In this document: positions 1 to 12,831 of the stretch, piece by piece | Layout: each line of letters starts with the position of its first letter | Numbering within the stretch: the stretch's first letter is position 1 | NCBI GenBank assembly: GCA_032718475.1 | Contig: JAUCBJ010002606.1 | Coordinates: forward strand, 1 to 53,801 | DNA length: 53,801 bases | Direction: 5' to 3' | DNA from: Nemertoderma westbladi | Taxonomy: Eukaryota > Xenacoelomorpha > Nemertodermatida > Nemertodermatidae | Notes under the pieces: model-generated | Told to the model about the DNA's origin: nothing | The model's database searches: none | What the model saw: only the letters and a program-made list of their open reading frames with translations | Made by a program: the position numbers and the translations under genes

Positions 1-139
1 ATCCCGCATTCCCGCTGGTACCGAACGTTAACTAGCTGGAAACTCCCGTGCCGTGGCGGCTTACCTGGTATCTGTTACCGGTATAGGCCTACTGACGTAC
101 CGGTACCCAGTATCCCGCATTCCCGCTGGTACCGAACGT
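1..139 (+). repeat. 28-bp direct duplication, spacing 111 bp
   Basis: Bases 1-28 recur exactly at 112-139 (both begin ATCCCGCATTCCCGCTGG). The window starts inside the repeat, so further copies may lie to the left. The intervening sequence is rich in ACCGGTA-type words. Confidence 0.8.
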
Positions 140-285
140 GAATTAAACTTTTCGAAAAATGGCCCATAACGACCGCTCGTTCAAGTTTTACATACATGCC
201 AAGTCCCAGCAGCTCCAAGTTCGAGCACAGAGAGACATAGAGAGACATAGAGAGGGGCAGAGAGAATTTGGTATTATAGGTATAG

Positions 286-305
286 AAATACACCAAAATA
301 GTTAT
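286..305 (+). repeat. Left inverted-repeat arm flanking array 1
   Basis: The 20 bases AAATACACCAAAATAGTTAT are the exact reverse complement of 4241-4260, on the far side of array 1. Just inside this arm, 306-329 is a diverged inverted copy of part of the array unit (AGCCAGTAA then GTTCTTATT), so the pairing continues with gaps for about 45 bp. No clear target-site duplication is visible outside the arms. Confidence 0.85.
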
Positions 306-349
306 TATTAGCCAGTAACTTGTTCTTATTGATAAGTATGTCGTGTACC

Positions 350-388
350 TTTCGAAAAATTAGAATTTGGAAATTCTAAATTTTCGAA
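350..388. other. Imperfect palindrome (hairpin) at left edge of array 1
   Basis: TTCGAAAAATTAGAATT is followed after a few bases by AATTCTAAATTTTCGAA, its reverse complement except for one base. It lies just before the first unit of array 1. Confidence 0.7.
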
Positions 389-398
389 ATTAAACTAA

Positions 399-3300
399 TA
401 ACAACAAATAAGAACTGTTTACTGGCTTATAACAACAAATAAGAACTGTTTACTGGCTTATAACAACAAATAAGAACTGTTTACTGGCTTATAACAACAA
501 ATAAGAACTGTTTACTGGCTTATAACAACAAATAAGAACTGTTTACTGGCTTATAACAACAAATAAGAACTGTTTACTGGCTTATAACAACAAATAAGAA
601 CTGTTTACTGGCTTATAACAACAAATAAGAACTGTTTACTGGCTTATAACAACAAATAAGAACTGTTTACTGGCTTATAACAACAAATAAGAACTGTTTA
701 CTGGCTTATAACAACAAATAAGAACTGTTTACTGGCTTATAACAACAAATAAGAACTGTTTACTGGCTTATAACAACAAATAAGAACTGTTTACTGGCTT
801 ATAACAACAAATAAGAACTGTTTACTGGCTTATAACAACAAATAAGAACTGTTTACTGGCTTATAACAACAAATAAGAACTGTTTACTGGCTTATAACAA
901 CAAATAAGAACTGTTTACTGGCTTATAACAACAAATAAGAACTGTTTACTGGCTTATAACAACAAATAAGAACTGTTTACTGGCTTATAACAACAAATAA
1001 GAACTGTTTACTGGCTTATAACAACAAATAAGAACTGTTTACTGGCTTATAACAACAAATAAGAACTGTTTACTGGCTTATAACAACAAATAAGAACTGT
1101 TTACTGGCTTATAACAACAAATAAGAACTGTTTACTGGCTTATAACAACAAATAAGAACTGTTTACTGGCTTATAACAACAAATAAGAACTGTTTACTGG
1201 CTTATAACAACAAATAAGAACTGTTTACTGGCTTATAACAACAAATAAGAACTGTTTACTGGCTTATAACAACAAATAAGAACTGTTTACTGGCTTATAA
1301 CAACAAATAAGAACTGTTTACTGGCTTATAACAACAAATAAGAACTGTTTACTGGCTTATAACAACAAATAAGAACTGTTTACTGGCTTATAACAACAAA
1401 TAAGAACTGTTTACTGGCTTATAACAACAAATAAGAACTGTTTACTGGCTTATAACAACAAATAAGAACTGTTTACTGGCTTATAACAACAAATAAGAAC
1501 TGTTTACTGGCTTATAACAACAAATAAGAACTGTTTACTGGCTTATAACAACAAATAAGAACTGTTTACTGGCTTATAACAACAAATAAGAACTGTTTAC
1601 TGGCTTATAACAACAAATAAGAACTGTTTACTGGCTTATAACAACAAATAAGAACTGTTTACTGGCTTATAACAACAAATAAGAACTGTTTACTGGCTTA
1701 TAACAACAAATAAGAACTGTTTACTGGCTTATAACAACAAATAAGAACTGTTTACTGGCTTATAACAACAAATAAGAACTGTTTACTGGCTTATAACAAC
1801 AAATAAGAACTGTTTACTGGCTTATAACAACAAATAAGAACTGTTTACTGGCTTATAACAACAAATAAGAACTGTTTACTGGCTTATAACAACAAATAAG
1901 AACTGTTTACTGGCTTATAACAACAAATAAGAACTGTTTACTGGCTTATAACAACAAATAAGAACTGTTTACTGGCTTATAACAACAAATAAGAACTGTT
2001 TACTGGCTTATAACAACAAATAAGAACTGTTTACTGGCTTATAACAACAAATAAGAACTGTTTACTGGCTTATAACAACAAATAAGAACTGTTTACTGGC
2101 TTATAACAACAAATAAGAACTGTTTACTGGCTTATAACAACAAATAAGAACTGTTTACTGGCTTATAACAACAAATAAGAACTGTTTACTGGCTTATAAC
2201 AACAAATAAGAACTGTTTACTGGCTTATAACAACAAATAAGAACTGTTTACTGGCTTATAACAACAAATAAGAACTGTTTACTGGCTTATAACAACAAAT
2301 AAGAACTGTTTACTGGCTTATAACAACAAATAAGAACTGTTTACTGGCTTATAACAACAAATAAGAACTGTTTACTGGCTTATAACAACAAATAAGAACT
2401 GTTTACTGGCTTATAACAACAAATAAGAACTGTTTACTGGCTTATAACAACAAATAAGAACTGTTTACTGGCTTATAACAACAAATAAGAACTGTTTACT
2501 GGCTTATAACAACAAATAAGAACTGTTTACTGGCTTATAACAACAAATAAGAACTGTTTACTGGCTTATAACAACAAATAAGAACTGTTTACTGGCTTAT
2601 AACAACAAATAAGAACTGTTTACTGGCTTATAACAACAAATAAGAACTGTTTACTGGCTTATAACAACAAATAAGAACTGTTTACTGGCTTATAACAACA
2701 AATAAGAACTGTTTACTGGCTTATAACAACAAATAAGAACTGTTTACTGGCTTATAACAACAAATAAGAACTGTTTACTGGCTTATAACAACAAATAAGA
2801 ACTGTTTACTGGCTTATAACAACAAATAAGAACTGTTTACTGGCTTATAACAACAAATAAGAACTGTTTACTGGCTTATAACAACAAATAAGAACTGTTT
2901 ACTGGCTTATAACAACAAATAAGAACTGTTTACTGGCTTATAACAACAAATAAGAACTGTTTACTGGCTTATAACAACAAATAAGAACTGTTTACTGGCT
3001 TATAACAACAAATAAGAACTGTTTACTGGCTTATAACAACAAATAAGAACTGTTTACTGGCTTATAACAACAAATAAGAACTGTTTACTGGCTTATAACA
3101 ACAAATAAGAACTGTTTACTGGCTTATAACAACAAATAAGAACTGTTTACTGGCTTATAACAACAAATAAGAACTGTTTACTGGCTTATAACAACAAATA
3201 AGAACTGTTTACTGGCTTATAACAACAAATAAGAACTGTTTACTGGCTTATAACAACAAATAAGAACTGTTTACTGGCTTATAACAACAAATAAGAACTG

Positions 3301-4243
3301 TTTACTGGCTTATAACAACAAATAAGAACTGTTTACTGGCTTATAACAACAAATAAGAACTGTTTACTGGCTTATAACAACAAATAAGAACTGTTTACTG
3401 GCTTATAACAACAAATAAGAACTGTTTACTGGCTTATAACAACAAATAAGAACTGTTTACTGGCTTATAACAACAAATAAGAACTGTTTACTGGCTTATA
3501 ACAACAAATAAGAACTGTTTACTGGCTTATAACAACAAATAAGAACTGTTTACTGGCTTATAACAACAAATAAGAACTGTTTACTGGCTTATAACAACAA
3601 ATAAGAACTGTTTACTGGCTTATAACAACAAATAAGAACTGTTTACTGGCTTATAACAACAAATAAGAACTGTTTACTGGCTTATAACAACAAATAAGAA
3701 CTGTTTACTGGCTTATAACAACAAATAAGAACTGTTTACTGGCTTATAACAACAAATAAGAACTGTTACTGGCTTATAACAACAAATAAGAACTGTTTAC
3801 TGGCTTATAACAACAAATAAGAACTGTTTACTGGCTTATAACAACAAATAAGAACTGTTTACTGGCTTATAACAACAAATAAGAACTGTTTACTGGCTTA
3901 TAACAACAAATAAGAACTGTTACTGGCTTATAACAACAAATAAGAACTGCTTTACTGGCTTATAACAACAAATAAGAACTGTTTACTGGCTTATAACAAC
4001 AAATAAGAACTGTTACTGGCTTATAACAACAAATAAGAACTGTTTACTGGCTTATAACAACAAATAAGAACTGTTTACTGGCTTATAACAACAAATAAGA
4101 ACTGCTTTACTGGCTTATAACAACAAATAAGAACTGTTTACTGGCTTATAACAACAAATAAGAACTGTTTACTGGCTTATAACAACAAATAAGAACTGTT
4201 TACTGGCTTATAACAACAAATAAGAACTGTTTACTGGCTTATA
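399..4243 (+). repeat. Array 1: 31-bp minisatellite, about 124 copies
   Basis: The unit contains AACAACAAATAAGAACTG followed by TTTACTGGCTTAT. By eye, every copy from about 399 to 3750 is identical. Variants appear only near the right end: a lost T (CTGTTACTGG) around 3766, 3920 and 4012, and an inserted C (CTGCTTTACTGG) around 3950 and 4104. No coding potential. Confidence 0.97.
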
Positions 4244-4260
4244 ACTATTTTGGTGTATTT
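4241..4260 (-). repeat. Right inverted-repeat arm flanking array 1
   Basis: ATAACTATTTTGGTGTATTT is the exact reverse complement of 286-305. With the left arm it brackets the array like a terminal inverted repeat, giving an entity of about 3975 bp. Confidence 0.85.
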
Positions 4261-5058
4261 ATTACATAGAATAAAATACCTAGCACAAATGTAAAACATG
4301 CAACTTTGGAACGCCATATATCAGCTATTCAAATTACATATAATAATATATACAAATTCAGATATGCGATACATATTTAGAATCCTTGCACAGCCAGCTT
4401 TCCGTTAGTACCAACAAAACACTATAAGGTTGAATGAAGAATAACGGCGGTGTAACTTATACACTATCAACGATGTGATGTCACTGAATTATGACACTAC
4501 GTTTAAGGACATGGTGTACCAACTTTAGAAATAAAATGACTGGAAACATACGAGTGAGTCTGAAACATAAATAATCGGAAATTAACTAGAATTTTATATC
4601 AAAAGCCTGAAAAATCTTACTGAGATACAAATTTAGCTGATTGGACAAACATAATGTTTTAAATGGTTTCCCAGTGGATTTAGTGCAATTATAATCGCTG
4701 ATGTTGCATGAATGACAAGACGGCTGGGGGTATTAACAAGGGCAACCTACACCTTCAGGCCATTAGATGGAAATCAGTGATTCTCTGAGATAAGGAATGG
4801 TCAACCCCCCAACCCACTCCCACCTTACTATACCGCACTAAACGCATACGTCGAGAGCACCTGGTCGACTCCAGTGTAGTCCGTCCTCGATCGATACAGA
4901 GAAGGATCTAGAAATACTGCTGGATATCAATTAATTACGCCGACAACCGAGTAATACACAAATGAAAAATTTACTGTATGGGGCAATCAACCATCTTCGA
5001 TGCAATTCAAAAATTTATATGAAAGAATAATTACATGTGTCAAGCTAACAAAAAATCT
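4261..5058. other. Non-repetitive spacer, no gene seen
   Basis: AT-rich sequence with frequent stops in all frames. I see no exon, RNA gene or mobile-element signature. Confidence 0.5.
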
Positions 5059-7788
5059 TTCACCAATACAACGGACTACTGCTAATATTCACCAATACAA
5101 CGGACTACTGCTAATACCCAATACAACGGACTACTGCTAATATTCACCAATACAACGGACTACTGCTAATATTCACCAATACAACGGACTACTGTTAATA
5201 TTCACCAATACAACGGAGTACTGCTAATATTCACCAATACAACGGACTACTGCTAATATTCACCAATACAACGGACTACTGCTAATATTCACCAATACAA
5301 CGGACTACTGCTAATATTCACCAAGACAACGGATTACTGCTAATATTCACCAATACAACGGACTACTGCTAATATTCACCAATACAACGGACTACTGCTA
5401 ATATTCACCAATACAACGGACTACTGCTAATATTCACCGCAATACAACGGACTACTGCTAATATTCTCCAATACAACGGACTACTGCTAATATTCACCAA
5501 TACAACGGACTACTGCTAATATTCACCAATACAACGGACTACTGCTAATATTCACCAATACAACGGACTACTGCCAATATTCACCAATACAACGGAGTAC
5601 TGCTAATATTCTCCAATACAACGGACTACTGCTAATATTCACCAATACAACGGACTACTGCTAATATTCACCAATACAACGGACTACTGCTAATAATCCC
5701 CAATACAACGGACTACTGCTAATATTCACCAATACAACGGACTACTGCTAATATTCACCAATACAACGGACTACTGCTAATATTCTCCAATACAACGGAC
5801 TACTGCTAATATTCACCAATACAACGGACTACTGCTAATATTCACCAATACAACGGACTACTGCTAATATTCACCAATACAACGGACTACTGCTAATATT
5901 CACCAATACAACGGACTACTGCTAATATTCACCAATACAACGGACTACTGCTAATATTCACCAATACAACGGACTACTGCTAATATTCACCAATACAACG
6001 GACTACTGCTAATATTCACCAATACAACGGACTACTGCTAATATTCACCAATACAACGGACTACTGCTAATATTCACCAATACAACGGACTACTGCTAAT
6101 ATTCACCAATACAACGGACTACTGCTAATATTCACCAATACAACGGACTACTGCTAATATTCACCAATACAACGTACTACTGCTAATATTCACCAATACA
6201 ACGGACTACTGCTAATATTCACCAATACAACGGACTACTGCTAATAATCCCCAATACAACGGACTACTGTTAATATTCACCAATACAACGGAGTACTGCT
6301 AATATTCTCCAATACAACGGACTACTGCTAATATTCACCAATACAACGGACTACTGCTAATATTCACCAATACAACGGACTACTGCTAATATTCACCAAT
6401 ACAACGGACTACTGCTAATATTCACCAATACAACGGACTACTGCTAATATTCACCAATACAACGGACTACTGCTAATAATCCCCAATACAACGGACTACT
6501 GTTAATATTCACCAATACAACGGAGTACTGCTAATATTCTCCAATACAACGGACTACTGCTAATATTCACCAATACAACGGACTACTGCTAATATTCACC
6601 AATACAACGGACTACTGCTAATATTCACCAATACAACGGACTACTGCTAATATTCACCAATACAACGGACTACTGCTAATATTCACCAATACAACGGACT
6701 ACTGCTAATATTCACCAATACAACGTACTACTGCTAATACCCAATACAACGTACTACTGCTAATACCCAATACAACGGACTACTGCTAATATTCACCAAT
6801 ACAACGGACTACTGCTAATATTCACCAATACAACGGACTACTGCTAATATTCACCAATACAACGGACTACTGCTAATATTCACCAATACAACGGACTACT
6901 GCTAATATTCACCAATACAACGTACTACTGCTAATATTCACCAATACAACGGACTACTGCTAATATTCACCAATACAACGGACTACTGCTAATAATCCCC
7001 AATACAACGGACTACTGTTAATATTCACCAATACAACGGAGTACTGCTAATATTCTCCAATACAACGGACTACTGCTAATATTCACCAATACAACGGACT
7101 ACTGCTAATATTCACCAATACAACGGACTACTGCTAATATTCACCAATACAACGGACTACTGCTAATATTCACCAATACAACGGACTACTGCTAATATTC
7201 ACCAATACAACGGACTACTGCTAATATTCTCCAATACAACGGACTACTGCTAATATTCACCAATACAACGGACTACTGCTAATATTCACCAATACAACGG
7301 ACTACTGCTAATATTCACCAATACAACGGACTACTGCTAATATTCACCAATACAACGTACTACTGCTAATATTCACCAATACAACGGACTACTGCTAATA
7401 TTCACCAATACAACGGACTACTGCTAATATTCACCAATACAACGGACTACTGCTAATATTCACCAATACAACGTACTACTGCTAATATTCACCAATACAA
7501 CGGACTACTGCTAATATTCACCAATACAACGGACTACTGCTAATATTCACCAATACAACGGACTACTGCTAATATTCACCAATACAACGGACTACTGCTA
7601 ATATTCACCAATACAACGGACTACTGCTAATATTCACCAATACAACGGACTACTGCTAATATTCACCAATACAACGGACTACTGCTAATATTCACCAATA
7701 CAACGGACTACTGCTAATATTCACCAATACAACGGACTACTGCTAATATTCACCAATACAACGGACTACTGCTAATATTCACGAATAC
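5059..7788 (+). repeat. Array 2: 29-bp minisatellite, about 94 copies
   Basis: The unit contains CACCAATACAACGGACTACT followed by GCTAATATT. Common variants are CTCCAATAC for CACCAATAC, CGGAGTACTG, CGTACTACTG, CTGTTAATA, and a form ending AATAATCCCCAATAC. The variants recur in a fixed order, showing higher-order structure. The array decays into CACGAATACCAATCGCC at the right edge. Confidence 0.97.
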
Positions 7789-10700
7789 CAATCGCCAATC
7801 AATCGATCAATACCAATTAATAATTAAGCAACAAAAAGTTCAAATTTAAGAATAAAATTACGTATTACATGGGAAAAAATGTATAACATTATCTTTTTCA
7901 ATATACTTCGACCCTATATTAATTTCGCTGGCGCTCGGTATTTTGTGAAAACCTGGTACTCTTCACAGGGGCGATTTTGTGGGACCTCTGGCCAAACAAA
8001 AAAATAATATTTTCCAATGTCAAATAATTTATCGCAGTTGTTCTAGTACGTGGGAATTACTGTAAGATCTTAAGATAGCCTACAAAGTAAAAACTGAATA
8101 ACCAACCAACAGCCGAAAATCAAAAAACCAAACATCGAGGTCAGCCCTACAAGGGAAATAAATAACAAGACGCTACCCCTGCAGTATAGAGTTATGGAGA
8201 GAGAAGCACTGAACAGAAAACTACGGCGTAAAAGTCAAAATTGATATCGACCAAATAAATCAACAAAAACTTCATTGAGATTGCTTTTATTATACTGCTA
8301 GAAAGGTTTCCCTCCATCCAATACAGTACCATGTAAAGTATCAAATTTCCAACCTCTCAATATGTGCATTAAGATTAATAGGAAACTTTGGGGCTTTTAT
8401 ATAAAGATTAGGAAAGTGCACTAGTGCCTCTTCTTTCTTACGAGTCCATTATCAACCATTGCAGCATATCACATTCGCAGCTTGACTTAATTTATCGTAT
8501 AATGAATATCGGCGATTAATATCGTATAATGAAGACGAGAGTTCATCGTGAATCCTAGAAAGTCTCATCTATTATTGCTTCTCCTTGTGTTCGTTCCTCA
8601 GATGTAAGTGTGGGTGGTGGCTTGGATGGGTGTGGGGGAAAATGGGAATATTGATAATTATAATCAACTACCGGTATCTAGTATTAGTTTAGGACAGATA
8701 GTGGCGTACAGTGACCGCAGTTTAAATAAGTGATAAGACAAAGCAAAACCAAAATAATTTAAGTTTAATTGGATAGTTCCATCGTTACATAAGTTACATC
8801 ACGCTTCATATAAATATTTTTACCCCCATATAAATATTTTTAATTTATAAATTTATAACATATTGTATGGCATTGTTTAGCATGTCAGTAACCACTTCAT
8901 AATAATGCATTGGCTATAATTTATGAGTTGTTGTTTCCACTTGACCTTGGTTTTGGTTGTTCAACTTCCTATATTGATGTGGCAGGAATCTACACCAGGG
9001 AATTAAACCCCACCATGTATATTGTATGTGTTAATCCCACTGCTTCTTCTGATTATGTTGGCGCGATGGCAACTGACATGGAAATAATAATTAATCTATT
9101 ACTTGTGTACTGGGGTGGTTAGCGCGGAGTATGAGAGAAATGGCAGTAATCGTGATGTGGATTATAAAAGGAATGAGTTTTTTACGTCGTCACCTATAAA
9201 ATAACAATTTAATCCCCAAGATGAAAATAATGCCTTAACATGACAACCACGCCTCTTGCCTCAAGAACTGTCGACATATATTTATCATTGTATTTCCCAA
9301 ACAAAAAATACAACTAATGAAATTGCCCACCGGAAACATCAGAAAGATAACACACTCGACTGACGTACAGTAGATACAACTCAAATCCTCATAACTCGTT
9401 TCAAAATTTGGCGAATTTTTTGAGCAGATTGAAGTAGTAGAGGCGGCATGTAATCCTAACCCTAAGGCATAATATAAGCAATTTGGCAAAATTAATCTTT
9501 AAAATAGATTTATTCGATTTACCATTTAGGAAGATGTTTTTAATATAACCTTTCCAATTTGATCCAAAACTTTTTTTGTGATTTTTAACAGACAGAACGA
9601 TACACTGCATCCAGACAGCCTTGGATTCTCATATTTAACGGACAAGACAGACATGCCGCCACCCTTTTTTTAGTAATATGTTTCATAAGAACTCCAATTG
9701 GGTATAGAAAATTAATAGCTTGCAAGCTATTTATTTATGAGAAATTGAAGCAGTGAACACTGTGCAGTAAACACCGGTTCAGTCCGCAAATCTCGTCGAT
9801 ATGAAATGAAATAAGGCCTATTGATGTCATGTCATTATTAAATGCCACATCGCTAAAGGTGACGTTGTATGGAATTCTACAAAGCTAAAAGGATAAGCTC
9901 CTCTAAAGTGATTCCTGACACGAATCTTGAGATTGTTTTAACGGATTTCTGACTTCTTGGTAGAATTAGGTAACCTACAGTAGTAATATGTTAATTAGGT
10001 AGAAAGGCAACGGATATCGTAGTGGCTAAGTGGATTCCTTCGGCAAGTCGGGTTAGGTTGCTTGCGACAGGAGCAAAGCTTACAGTCCGTGAATATTTAA
10101 GGAGGCGGATTGCCTTCCCTCAGGAATCGCACTGCCCATATAAAAATAGATGATCAGAAAATGGATAGAAACTTCTAGGTAGTTGTTAGTATAGGCGTTG
10201 TCAGAGTACATTGCACATCAGGCGTCAAGGCATATTTCCGTTGTGTTCACTCAGGCGGTGTGGGACGATACTCAGATGGGTTCTGTGACTCAAATGTCAA
10301 TCGGCATTCGCAACTGAATTATATTCAAGTTTACTTCATGAATATATTGGCCACGACAATATCGGCGGAATGTCATAGGAGAATTAATGTGTCACGGGGA
10401 AGCCCAACTTTACGCTTATGCACTGGCCGGGAAGGTAGTTGATATGTCCTTGGTAATAGTGGCTGTCGGATCATTATCGTGGCTGCCGGATCATTATCGC
10501 AACTGCTGGTGCATTATGTGACCCATTTACCCCAGATGACAGAAGGGGAAACACTGCCTATCGGCTCTAAAGGAATACTTCGCAAGACCTAGCAGAGAAA
10601 CGAGATTTCTCTCTATTTAGAACTCTAACCTACTATAAGAAATGAACCTGTTACGGTAGCGGAGTTGTGCGAATGCACGCCGTACCGTAAGCGTGAACTT

Positions 10701-10864
10701 GCGCGACTACGTGGCCAGCCAGGTGTGGATAGTTCATACTGTTGAATAACGAGTTTGATGTTTCTGTAGACTATAATATGTATATTGATCGTTGATAATA
10801 AGAAAGTAGTAAACGTAACTGAATATTAAACTGATGGTGGATAATAATCGTACTAATTGATTCT
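7789..10864. other. AT-rich spacer, no convincing gene
   Basis: About 3 kb of unique sequence with only short chance open frames (60-84 codons, low-complexity composition, no recognisable domains). Minor local repeats include ATCGTATAATGAA near 8495 and 8520, and CATATAAATATTTTTA near 8806-8840. Confidence 0.45.
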
Positions 10865-11053
10865 TCTAGGATTGGCATGCTGCATTGCAGCTGCATTTTT
10901 AAGAATGCTGTGCCGGCTTGTAGACAAAATTGCGCCGCCACAACTCCCTATCACCCATGACATTTGCTAGATCATCCGCATCTTCAAGGCCAGTGTCCTT
11001 TAAGCTGTCCACCATGCTTATTCACTCCATGAGGTCGCCAAAGCCCAAGATTT
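10865..11053 (-). mobile_element. Non-LTR retrotransposon 3' fragment (same family as 27902-28493)
   Basis: Read on the minus strand, this segment matches the 3' end of the plus-strand LINE fragment at about 28280-28493. Shared stretches include the end of the frame and the tail AGCTGCAATGCAGCATGCC. Relative to that copy it has several substitutions and a 23-bp deletion inside the coding part, which shifts the frame. It is a dead, 5'-truncated copy. No target-site duplication was recognised. Confidence 0.85.
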
Positions 11054-12831
11054 TAGATAAAGAGTTTCTTTAAAGTTGTTTAACCTACCTACAAAGCACA
11101 AGATTATGCACTGGGTGGCTACGTCCTTATTAGTAATTATTTCGCTACGTCCAATCTAAATGCTCACACTAGCTCCCGGGGTGGTTTAATAGTGAGATTG
11201 TTCCCCTTACTTGTTGTGTAATAATAGATTTAGTCCCGACTAAATATATCATTGTTGTTTTGGGTTGCCAATCTGGGTTGGCTTCCCTACCGTTGTTGGC
11301 CGCTGTATTGCTTAAAACTCCCAGTAGCTTTGGTCGCTATGGTAACAGAACCGCAAAGGGACACTCATCTGTTCGTTGAGGAATGTATTGTCTTGCGATC
11401 CTCTCCTATTGATAATATTCCCAAAGCGAAGGTGGGTGGAAAAAATAAATTAGCTACTTTTCCAAAATTTAAGAAGGATGGATCCTTTCTTTTCCACAAC
11501 AACTAGCACCACGACAGCACTCGCTTACACAGAAGTCCGTCTGTCCATTCCCGTGACTCCAAACGGTATCAGTGTCCAAAGAAAGGGCCATTAAGTTCAA
11601 ATTTTCGAATTTCTGTTTATTGTAGAATTGTACTCCCTATAAAAGGTGGTCATTTTGAAACCAAATTGGGATCTTTATGATCATTTTTGACCAATATATA
11701 ACAAAATAATATGTTTTGAAGATGCATGAAATAGGCGAATTAACAAAGTGGAGTAAATCAATGTTTTAAATTTCCAAAAAAATTTAAGCTGGTAGGTACA
11801 TACATGCCAACATGGAATTTCAATTTCAATTTGTATCGGTTTCATGAACTTTCATACAAAGATCTCTATTTTGGCATGTTCTAGGTTTTTTTGGGAGGCG
11901 AATTTAACTGAACTAATTATAATACTACCAAGAAACGAAAATACTACTTTTCACTGGGTGCAAAAAGGTGGTGCCACCACCATATATATTTCATGTATAT
12001 TTCGAAATTCTGAAATTTTCAGTTGTAAGCATTTTTGAGTGCTCCTTACTTTTCGCTAAATATCGTCCAGACGAAAAACGATATGACGAAGCCGATTGTT
12101 TATTTGATATCTCCATAAAATTTCGAACATAATGAGATAATAAAAAGAAAATCTAATTTCGAAAATTTTTCGAAAATTTCGAAATCGAATCGAAAAATCG
12201 AAATTTCACTTAGTGAAATCTAATTGACTCGAAGGTAGAATAAATTGTCAATGTGATCAAATTAGGATTGTCTTTGCAATTTATTGTTGTATTTTTTGCT
12301 TTCTGGTTTACAAAATTTATATTTTTCATTAATATTTTCATAATTTCACATTAATATTTAACACTACATAGTAATAACACAACTCTATACAAAAATTCAA
12401 AAATGAAAATGGCGCTGTCCTGACCCTGAATACATGGGATTGGGGTTTGCCTCTGCATCATCACCTTTTTTAAATATAAATGATAATAAAGAGTTTGAGT
12501 AAGTATATGTACGTGTACATGTATGTATACATGTATATGCTGTATAATTATACGGCATGTTATACTCGTATACAATGTGTAAGAGTATATAATAGCATAT
12601 ATTTAAATTATCTGCCTAGGTCTACTACTATTATTAACTACCGCCTTCTATTTGTAGATACTAACAATTCCCCATCACACAAAAAAACCACCGTAGTAGG
12701 ATAATAAGATCCTACGTTTAGAATAAATACATTGGGAAGTCGGATAGTGGTTATTTGTATTTCAAGGTTAAACACAATAGATAAAATAAGTAAGGCGACG
12801 GAATAAGTAAGGAAGGTAGCATCATATTAAT
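11054..12831. other. AT-rich spacer with TTCGAAA-type palindromes
   Basis: No convincing gene. Around 12155-12215 there is a dense run of TTTCGAAA-like words (TTCGAAAATTTTTCGAAAA and relatives), and around 12500-12600 an alternating purine-pyrimidine stretch of TACATGTA and TATACATG words. Short open frames here look like chance. Confidence 0.45.

Noticed and set aside
399-7788. CRISPR array, considered because of regular repetition
   Set aside because: The units are directly contiguous with no unique spacers and no cas genes. The setting is eukaryotic.
10015-10085. Possible tRNA or SINE because TGGCTAAGTGG fits box A
   Set aside because: No box B is found at the right distance and no cloverleaf is evident.
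11252-11506. 84-codon plus-strand frame
   Set aside because: It has an isolated start, no splice or domain support, and a length within chance for this region.
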